Shown: in pieces, positions 5,365-10,970 of the stretch
Position numbering within the stretch: position 1 is the stretch's first letter
Layout of the letters: each line of letters starts with the position of its first letter
DNA from: Eubacteriales Family XIII. Incertae Sedis bacterium
GTDB lineage: Bacteria > Bacillota > Clostridia > Peptostreptococcales > Anaerovoracaceae
Direction of reading: 5' to 3'
Length of the DNA stretch: 10,970 nucleotides
Assembly (NCBI GenBank): GCA_031290715.1
Contig: JAITNA010000147.1
Span: forward strand, 1-10,970
Translations under genes and position numbers: made by a program
The notes under the pieces: generated by a model
What the model saw: only the letters and a program-made list of their open reading frames with translations
Databases searched by the model: none
What the model was told of the DNA's origin: nothing

Positions 5365-7037
5365 TTGAGCGCCTCGAGCGCTGCGAGTTCGGCCTCCATA
5401 TCGAGCCGCGGGAAGAGCGCCGCCCCTTTTACCACATCGTAGGCACCCTCCGCGCCCCAGACCGAAGCGTCCCGCCACATGGCCGTTTTCCCCGCGATAC
5501 CGAGCTGACTGCGAATCTCGTCCGCCGAGTGATGCATGAACGGATAGATCAGCACCGACACGATACGCAGCGCCTCCGCAAGGTTGTAAAGCACGGCTTC
5601 AAGCCGCGCCCGCCGCGCTTCGTCCTTCGCAAGCGCCCACGGGGCCGTTTCGTCGATGTATTTGTTGCTTCGCGAGATGAGCGCCCAAATCTCCTCGAGC
5701 GCGTGATTGAACGCAAAGACATCCATGTGGCCCTCGACCTTCCCCGCCGCCGCCGTCGCCAACGCCGCAAGCTGCGCGTCCAAAGCTTCCGCGCCCTCCG
5801 CGGGCAGCACCCCCGGCCCCCCGGTCAACAAACCCGCAGACCCATCAGCCGGCCCCACCGAACCCCCCGCAGACCCATCAGCCGGCCCCTCAATATGCCC
5901 GCCGAAATATTTTTCAATCATCCCCGCCGTCCGCGAAAGCAGATTGCCGAGATCGTTTGCGAGGTCCGCGTTGATTCGCCCGATCATCGCCTCGTTCGTG
6001 TAGAGCCCGTCCTGCCCGAAAGTGTATTCGCGCAGCAGGAAGTATTTGAGCGCGTCCACACCGTAACGCTCGATCAGCTTCACGGGATCCACCACATTAC
6101 CCTTGGATTTTGACATCTTCCCGCCGTCGAGCAGCAGCCAGCCGTGGCCGAGGACCTGCTTCGGCAGCGGCAATTCCAATGACATCAAAAGCGCGGGCCA
6201 GATAATCGAGTGAAAACGCACGATCTCCTTACCGACCAGATGCACATCCGCCGGCCAGTACCGCTCATATTTTTCGGAAGAAATCCCATCCCCTGCATCG
6301 GGATAGCCGAGCGCCGTAATATAGTTCGACAGTGCGTCGAGCCAGACATAGATCACCTGCCCCTCGTCGATCGGCACCCGGATCCCCCAGTCGAAAGAGG
6401 AACGGGACACGCAGAGGTCCTCCAGACCCTGCTCCACAAACTTGATCATCTCGTTGCGCCGCGTTTCCGGCTCCAAAAACCCCGGATTCTCCGCGAAAAG
6501 CGCCAGCAGCCTGTCCTGATAATCAGACAGCCGGAAAAAATACGCGTCCTCCTTCGCCCGCTCCACCGGCCGCCCGCAGTCCGGGCACTTGCCGTCCGCA
6601 AGCTGCTTGTCCGTCCAGTAAGACTCGCAGGGCGTGCAATACCACCCCTCGTAAACCCCCTTGTAGATGTCCCCCTTCTCGTAAATGGCCCGGAAAAATT
6701 CCTGCACGCGCAGCTTGTGCCGATCCTCGGTCGTGCGGATGAAATCGTCATACGAAATCTCCATCGTCGCCCAAAGCTCCTTGATCCCGCCGACGATCTT
6801 GTCGACATGCTCCTGCGGCGTGACCCCCTCCCCGTCCGCGATCCGCTGAATCTTTTGCCCGTGCTCGTCCGTCCCCGTCAGAAACATCACGTCGTAGCCC
6901 GCAAGCCGCCGAAACCGCGCCATCGCGTCCGCCATCACCGTGCAATAAGTGTGGCCGATGTGCAAATTTGAACTCGGATAATAGATCGGTGTCGTGATAT
7001 AAAACTTAGGCTTCTCCGCGCCGATGGCCGTGGTCAT
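5361..7037 (-). CDS. metG: Methionyl-tRNA synthetase, short form without C-terminal tRNA-binding domain
   Basis: This class I synthetase charges tRNA(Met). The 558 residues show HIGH (26-29), FLTGTDEHG, a zinc knuckle with C134, C137, C151 and C154, the catalytic-domain motif VIYVWLDALSNY (228-239), and KMSKS (307-311), then the helical anticodon-binding domain. It ends at ALEALK without the OB-fold (Trbp111-like) domain that Bacillus MetS (about 660 residues) carries. Residues about 384-415 are a Gly/Ala-rich insertion containing two copies of GPADGSAG. The start is the ATG at 7037: GGAGGG lies six bases before it, while the two earlier in-frame ATGs overlap or abut this ribosome site. The leader is short, leaving no room for a T-box. 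It is first in the metG-tatD-tilS operon. Confidence 0.96.
   Translation of the reverse strand: MTTAIGAEKPKFYITTPIYYPSSNLHIGHTYCTVMADAMARFRRLAGYDVMFLTGTDEHGQKIQRIADGEGVTPQEHVDKIVGGIKELWATMEISYDDFIRTTEDRHKLRVQEFFRAIYEKGDIYKGVYEGWYCTPCESYWTDKQLADGKCPDCGRPVERAKEDAYFFRLSDYQDRLLALFAENPGFLEPETRRNEMIKFVEQGLEDLCVSRSSFDWGIRVPIDEGQVIYVWLDALSNYITALGYPDAGDGISSEKYERYWPADVHLVGKEIVRFHSIIWPALLMSLELPLPKQVLGHGWLLLDGGKMSKSKGNVVDPVKLIERYGVDALKYFLLREYTFGQDGLYTNEAMIGRINADLANDLGNLLSRTAGMIEKYFGGHIEGPADGSAGGSVGPADGSAGLLTGGPGVLPAEGAEALDAQLAALATAAAGKVEGHMDVFAFNHALEEIWALISRSNKYIDETAPWALAKDEARRARLEAVLYNLAEALRIVSVLIYPFMHHSADEIRSQLGIAGKTAMWRDASVWGAEGAYDVVKGAALFPRLDMEAELAALEALK
5833..5889. repeat. 24-base direct repeat inside metG
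   Basis: Positions 5833-5856 and 5866-5889 are identical 24-base segments, 33 bases apart start to start. They encode the two GPADGSAG copies in the anticodon-domain insertion of MetRS. The in-frame period of 11 codons indicates a tandem duplication. Confidence 0.8.
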
Positions 7038-7076
7038 AAACATCCCTCCATGCAAAATTATTGCCTTCTTCTTTCA

Positions 7077-7112
7077 TTTATAATGTAATAATAATTAATA
7101 TAATAATAACTC
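7077..7112 (-). promoter_or_regulatory. AT-rich probable promoter region of the metG operon
   Basis: The stretch is almost pure A/T and holds a TATAAA (7082-7077 on the minus strand) about 40 bases before the metG start codon. The -35 box is not clear; a TATTAT-like hexamer lies 17 bases upstream. Promoter location is likely, exact boxes are not secure. Confidence 0.4.
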
Positions 7113-7158
7113 ATTTCGCGGCGCTTTTTATAGAAACTTCCCCGCGTTTTTCACTGTA

Positions 7159-7200
7159 ACTATTCTGACAGGGGCAAATAGGCATTCATGTCTGAATAGT
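7159..7200. repeat. 12-base inverted repeat spanning the permease stop codon
   Basis: ACTATTCTGACA (7159-7170) and TGTCTGAATAGT (7189-7200) are reverse complements with one mismatch, around an 18-base loop. One arm contains the last four codons of the permease gene, and the TGA stop lies directly after it in the loop. No T run follows on the minus strand, so it may stabilise or weakly end the transcript rather than act as a standard terminator. Confidence 0.55.
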
Positions 7201-8847
7201 CACCTTCAGCCGCCGGCCCGCGAAGATGAGGATCACGCCGGCAATCGCAGCAGCCGTACCGAGGATCACGGTCAGGGTCAGCATTCCGTCGAAATTCGCG
7301 AACAGCCCGCGTTCGTATTCCTCCGCGTAGTACTCGGCGCCCCAATCCGCTTCGTACCAACCGAGGAAAAACCGCGCGGCGACGCCGAATAGCCCGAAAC
7401 CGAGAAAATACCCGCCCAACTTCGAGATATCGCCGAAGCCGAGCTTCGTCCGCGGGTCGATCGGATAGAGCGTCGGCTCCTTGACCGTCGTCCCCTTCCA
7501 GATCCATTTGCAGATCACATAGATGATCGGAATGACAAGCATGATGGCGTAGCCGCCGAGGAAGTATTCCGTGCCGTTGACAAGGACGATCGCGACGCAG
7601 AAAAAAAGGCAAAGCACCGCCATGACGTTGTGGCCGATTTTGCCGCCGGGTACCTTGAACGGGATTTCCGACGCCGGAATCCTGCGTCTTAAGATGATGG
7701 CCGAAACCACCGTCAGCGCGCAGACGATCACGCTGAAGAACACATCGACCACCACGAGGAAAGTGAAGCCGAGCGGATGCTTCGGCGTACCGAGCAGCAA
7801 CGCCGTCACGACCGCGACGACGATCAGGCTGACATAAGGCGTGGCGCGTTTGCTCGTGAGCCTTGCCAGCGCCCGCGGGCCGAAATGTTCGTCCGCCAGA
7901 ATGAGGGACGAGCGGGCGGCGACCGTTACGCACATATTGAAGATCGCGCTCTGCCCGAGGATTGCGACAATCACGAAAATAACGCCGAATATCGGCGGGG
8001 CAAACTCGGCGAGTACCGTGTGATAGCCTACGCCGCCCGATTCCGTGGTCCAGTCGGTCCACTCGCCGACCGAGCCGAGGCCCGCAAGCGTCGGCAATAC
8101 ATAGGTGAGGATCATGAGCGGAATGACGATCATGAGCGCCTTCGGGATGACCTTGTGCGAATCCTTGATCTCGCCCGCGACAAGGGATATTTCATCGAAG
8201 CCCGAATACATCCAGATGCCGACGGCAAGGCCCGCGCCGAGCGTCATGAAGATGTTGCCGTCGTATTCGTCGCTCATGAACGGTTCCACCGGATTGCTGC
8301 CCATGTTCGCGAACCCGAACACCGCCACAAGGATGAATACCGCGAGCACGGCGACAGAAAGAACCGTACTGACAAAGCTGACCTCCTTGATACCGAGCAG
8401 ATTGATCACAAAGAAAATAACGATCATGCCGATCTTGATGGCATACGCCTGATAATCGTTCAAAGGGATGATGGTCCCAAGATAGCTCACGGCAAGCACG
8501 ACATAGACCGTATTGGCCACAAGCCCCCAGATGAAATTGACGAAAACCATAATGCCGAACCAAAATTCGCCGAGCGCTTCTTTGACCCAGATAATGTTGC
8601 CGCCCTCCACCGGCCGGGCCGACCCCATCTCCGCGCAGATATAGCTGTAGGGCAGCGCCCATACAAACGGAAGCACGACGAGCAGCACGATGGCAAGCCC
8701 CGGTCCCGTTTCCGGGATCATCTCCTCAATGCCGTACGCGCCCGCGCAGCACATGGCATAGAACATGCCGACGACGGATGTGACGCCGACACGGCGCTTG
8801 ACAATATCCTTGACGCCGACGCGCTCGATCTTCTCCGCTTTACTCAC
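7186..8847 (-). CDS. APC-superfamily amino acid/polyamine permease with C-terminal extension
   Basis: The 553-residue integral membrane protein has about 12 core hydrophobic segments. The N-terminal text GAYGIEE (36-42), the segment to CAEMGSARPVEGGNIIWVKEALG (71-93) and WMYSGFDEISLVAGEI mark an amino acid-polyamine-organocation carrier; the first segments resemble polyamine-uptake (PUT-like) and YfnA/AGT-type permeases. The substrate cannot be assigned. Beyond about residue 453 there is an extension with two more hydrophobic segments (about 479-496 and 521-543) around an acidic Trp/Tyr/Glu-rich stretch, making it longer than the usual 450-480. The start is a GTG at 8847 with AAAGGAG, five bases of spacing, and a lysine-rich N-terminus that fits a cytoplasmic tail; in-frame ATGs further upstream have no ribosome site and non-conserved text. 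The promoter is 120-150 bases upstream. Confidence 0.88.
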   Translation of the reverse strand: MSKAEKIERVGVKDIVKRRVGVTSVVGMFYAMCCAGAYGIEEMIPETGPGLAIVLLVVLPFVWALPYSYICAEMGSARPVEGGNIIWVKEALGEFWFGIMVFVNFIWGLVANTVYVVLAVSYLGTIIPLNDYQAYAIKIGMIVIFFVINLLGIKEVSFVSTVLSVAVLAVFILVAVFGFANMGSNPVEPFMSDEYDGNIFMTLGAGLAVGIWMYSGFDEISLVAGEIKDSHKVIPKALMIVIPLMILTYVLPTLAGLGSVGEWTDWTTESGGVGYHTVLAEFAPPIFGVIFVIVAILGQSAIFNMCVTVAARSSLILADEHFGPRALARLTSKRATPYVSLIVVAVVTALLLGTPKHPLGFTFLVVVDVFFSVIVCALTVVSAIILRRRIPASEIPFKVPGGKIGHNVMAVLCLFFCVAIVLVNGTEYFLGGYAIMLVIPIIYVICKWIWKGTTVKEPTLYPIDPRTKLGFGDISKLGGYFLGFGLFGVAARFFLGWYEADWGAEYYAEEYERGLFANFDGMLTLTVILGTAAAIAGVILIFAGRRLKVTIQT

Positions 8848-8966
8848 CTTGGCTCCTTTCCCGCTCCCGGATACCCCGAACAATAGGGCATTGTAAATGA
8901 TTCCACTAACATTTTCGCACACTACCCCCATCCCATGCAAATAAAAGTTGGCACATTCTCGGGCAT

Positions 8967-8995
8967 ATTTTAATTATTATTCCATAATATTACAA
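8967..8995 (-). promoter_or_regulatory. Promoter of the permease gene
   Basis: On the minus strand TTGTAA (8995-8990) and TAAAAT (8972-8967) are 17 bases apart. Transcription would start near 8960, giving a leader of about 113 bases before the GTG. I found no T-box motif or known riboswitch in that leader. Confidence 0.55.
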
Positions 8996-9002
8996 TTTGT
9001 AC

Positions 9003-9032
9003 TTGACATATATTGGTATTTTATGGTATATA
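9003..9032 (+). promoter_or_regulatory. Promoter of the surface adhesin gene
   Basis: A perfect TTGACA (9003-9008) is followed after 18 bases by TATATA (9027-9032) with an extended TGn (9024-9026). This is the strongest promoter in the window. It lies back to back with the permease promoter, the -35 boxes being separated by seven bases (8996-9002). The 5' leader of about 78 bases carries a small AGCTT-TGAA-AAGCT-type hairpin at 9085-9098 just before the ribosome site. Confidence 0.72.
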
Positions 9033-9116
9033 TTTACATATATTGTCAGTGGCGGTTCCGGACTGCGCGCCGCGGCCGCTTGCAAGCTTTGAAAAGCTGA
9101 AAATGAGGAGGGAAGT

Positions 9117-10970
9117 ATGAATGTTCTATTATTAAAAGGGAGAACAAGGCCGATCGCCTTCATTCTCGCCGCGCTGTTGACCTTTGGGCTTTTGTCCTGC
9201 TTCGGCGTGGGCGCTGTGCCGGCTTTTGCGGTACCGGGCGAATTTGCCATGTACGAAAGCACCTGGTGGGTGACGAATTCCCGCGTCGATCTTTTCACGG
9301 GCAACCGATTTTACTCCGTGTATACAGGCTCGGTGGCCTACTGCATGGACCACGGCCTTGCCTCGCCGACCGGGCATTATTATGACAGTTACGAGCCGAG
9401 CGCGGAGGACAGAGCCCGCATGACGGCCGCCATGTACTATGGATATCCGTCCACGACGGTGGTCGGCGGCATCCCGCTTTCGGAAGATCAGGCGCGCTGC
9501 GCGACACAGCTCGCGATCTGGGCGCTCCGCGGCTGCCTTGATATCTGGGACCTCAAAGCCATGCCGGGGACGCCGGACTATCCGAACGACGGCAACGCGG
9601 TCATCGCCGCCGCACGGATTTTGTACGACCAGACCCAAGGCGGGTTCGCGTCCCCGCAGGCCGATATTGCCCTGCCCGCATCCAAGGGCGGCACGCCTTA
9701 CGGGACGGACGCGGTGCGCTACGGGCCGTTTCGCGCGAACAAGGCGTCGAAGGCGACGGCGGCGCTTTCGGGCGCGCCCGCGGGCGCATGGTTCGGCAGC
9801 GCTTCGGGAAGCCGGCTCGACGCGAACAACCTTCCGGCCGACGCGGACTTCTACCTTTATATCCCGGCCGCGGCGCAGACACAGGGAAACATCCGCGTCG
9901 ACGTCGCCGCGGAGTACAGCGTATTTGAAGTCGGATTTTATACGGCGTACCGCTCCGCGCAGGATGTCACGATGTATGTCGCCCCGTACAGCGCAAAAAA
10001 AGAAGCGAACTGCACCCTTCTCCCCTTTGGGAAAGCCCGGATCGACAAACGCGACAGTGTTACGGGAGGCGCGCTCGCCGGGGCGGCCTTCAAGGTGCAG
10101 CAATGGAACGGCTCCGCCTTCGCGGACACGAATATCTCCATCGCGTGGAACGCATCGCTTCATCGTTATGAAACGGGCTTCCTCTGCGCTACGGAAACAA
10201 ACGGCGGGCGGTTCCGCCTTGTCGAAACGGCAAACCCCTATTCGTATAGCGGCAGCTTTTCGCAGGAATTGAAAGTCGCGGGATACGGGAATACGAGCGC
10301 GTATACGGCGGCCAACACGCCGGCCCGTCTGCGCGTCGAGCTTGAAAAAACCGACGCGGGGACGGGCGAAAACGCGCCGCAGGGGGACGCTTCGCTCGAA
10401 AACGCCGAATACGGCATCTATATGGCGGAAAACCGCACACATCCGGACGGAACGGTTTTCAAGAAGGATCAGCTTGTCAAGACCGGGCATACGGACGCCG
10501 GGGGGCAAATCGTGTTCAAAGACCTTTTCCCCGCGAAATATTATGTCAAAGAAATCGCGCCGTCCGAGGGATATCTGCTCGACGAAACGGCCTATCCGGT
10601 CGACGGCACGGCGGGCAGCCCCGCAAAGCCTATCACGCTTTCGGTATCCGTGAACGAGCAGGTCGTGAAACAGGCCTTTCACTTCAGGAAGGTCGGGCCG
10701 GTCTGCGGGACGGACGAGCCCGTGCCGCTCGCGGCGGGATTCACCATCTATCTCATCCGTGATTTGAGCGGGGTCAAAGACGGGACATGGACGCCCGCGG
10801 ACGACGGCGACGGCGATGGCGGTGACGCGGCGGCTGACGGCGGCGCGGGCGATGGCCCGGCGACTACAGAGGGCGGCGGCGAAAAAACATCGGGCGGGGA
10901 AGCCGCGGAGAACGAAGCCGGCGGCAATGGCTCGGCGGGCGCCGGCGGCGGCGAGGAAACCGCGGAGAAT
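9117..10970 (+). CDS. Secreted surface adhesin with thioester (TQXA) domain and SpaA/Cna-B-like domains (3' end cut by window)
   Basis: The 618 visible codons start at an ATG eight bases or fewer after GAGGAGGG. Residues 1-38 are a signal peptide (basic start, hydrophobic core, AFA cleavage site). Residues about 45-290 fit a thioester domain: C76 in AYCMDHG and Q131 in CATQLAIW are the pair expected to form an internal Cys-Gln thioester, which in known members bonds covalently to host or surface amines. SpaA/Cna-B-like beta-sandwich domains follow near 304-400 (ARIDKRDSVTGGALAGAAFKV region) and 405-515 (VELEKTDAG ... YYVKEIAPSEGYLLDE), and a third begins near 518. The end is a Gly/Asp/Glu/Ala-rich linker from about 562. 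More stalk domains and a sorting signal are expected beyond the window, which I cannot see. It is divergent from the permease. Confidence 0.88.
   Translation, partial: MNVLLLKGRTRPIAFILAALLTFGLLSCFGVGAVPAFAVPGEFAMYESTWWVTNSRVDLFTGNRFYSVYTGSVAYCMDHGLASPTGHYYDSYEPSAEDRARMTAAMYYGYPSTTVVGGIPLSEDQARCATQLAIWALRGCLDIWDLKAMPGTPDYPNDGNAVIAAARILYDQTQGGFASPQADIALPASKGGTPYGTDAVRYGPFRANKASKATAALSGAPAGAWFGSASGSRLDANNLPADADFYLYIPAAAQTQGNIRVDVAAEYSVFEVGFYTAYRSAQDVTMYVAPYSAKKEANCTLLPFGKARIDKRDSVTGGALAGAAFKVQQWNGSAFADTNISIAWNASLHRYETGFLCATETNGGRFRLVETANPYSYSGSFSQELKVAGYGNTSAYTAANTPARLRVELEKTDAGTGENAPQGDASLENAEYGIYMAENRTHPDGTVFKKDQLVKTGHTDAGGQIVFKDLFPAKYYVKEIAPSEGYLLDETAYPVDGTAGSPAKPITLSVSVNEQVVKQAFHFRKVGPVCGTDEPVPLAAGFTIYLIRDLSGVKDGTWTPADDGDGDGGDAAADGGAGDGPATTEGGGEKTSGGEAAENEAGGNGSAGAGGGEETAEN

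Noticed and set aside
7112..7155. Plus-strand terminator (CGCGG...CCGCG followed by TTTTT)
   Set aside because: It has only five paired bases with a 20-base loop, and there is no plus-strand gene for it to end.
7777..8886. 369-codon plus-strand frame opposite the permease
   Set aside because: It is His/Asp/Arg-rich, a typical shadow of a hydrophobic gene read antisense; it has no start signal or domain.
8848..8960. T-box or riboswitch in the permease leader
   Set aside because: No AGGGTGGNACCGCG-like element or other recognisable aptamer could be found, only G-rich unstructured text.
9183..9206. Lipoprotein signal at LLSC (C28) in the adhesin
   Set aside because: The position before Ser is Leu, a poor lipobox, and the AFA site at 36-38 gives a better ordinary signal-peptidase cleavage.
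9132..10682. 516-codon open frame on the minus strand opposite the adhesin
   Set aside because: It is Arg/Ala-rich without recognisable motifs, has no ribosome site, and lies wholly opposite a gene with a clear signal peptide and thioester motifs; long antisense frames are expected in GC-rich DNA.

Overview
The window looks like chromosomal DNA from a GC-rich member of the Bacillota (Clostridia-like). The supporting signs are strong AGGAGG-type ribosome binding sites, very AT-rich promoter gaps between GC-rich genes, a metG-tatD gene pair as in many Bacillota, a thioester/SpaA-type surface adhesin, and a radical SAM family I associate with anaerobes. No species can be named from the sequence. 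Every gene except the last lies on the minus strand, so the minus strand is best read from right to left.

Left part (1-1160): the N-terminal 190 codons of a radical SAM protein of the 'putative DNA modification/repair' family, cut by the window edge, with its own promoter. It is preceded on the minus strand by tRNA-Gln(CUG) and tRNA-Cys(GCA), which share a likely promoter and a factor-independent terminator. Centre-left (1186-2151): a compact, lower-GC two-gene operon of a 65-residue protein followed by a 197-residue protein with ADP-ribosyltransferase (PARP/DUF3990-like) motifs. It has the layout of a toxin-antitoxin module and is the best candidate here for an under-described system. Next (2136-2846) is a membrane protein with a zinc ribbon, a Gly-Tyr-Gln-Gln-Gln-Pro repeat linker and a DUF4870-like membrane domain.

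Centre-right (2972-7037): a tight operon metG-tatD-tilS in which both junctions are 4-base ATGA overlaps. It joins methionyl-tRNA synthetase, a TatD-family metal-dependent nuclease and tRNA(Ile)-lysidine synthetase, so it is a translation/tRNA housekeeping unit. Both metG and tilS carry short low-complexity insertions built from tandem DNA repeats.

Right part (7186-10970): an APC-superfamily amino acid/polyamine permease with a C-terminal extension on the minus strand, and, divergently on the plus strand, a secreted surface protein with a predicted Cys-Gln thioester domain, SpaA-like domains and a Gly/Asp/Glu-rich linker that runs off the window. The two are driven by back-to-back promoters whose -35 boxes are seven bases apart.
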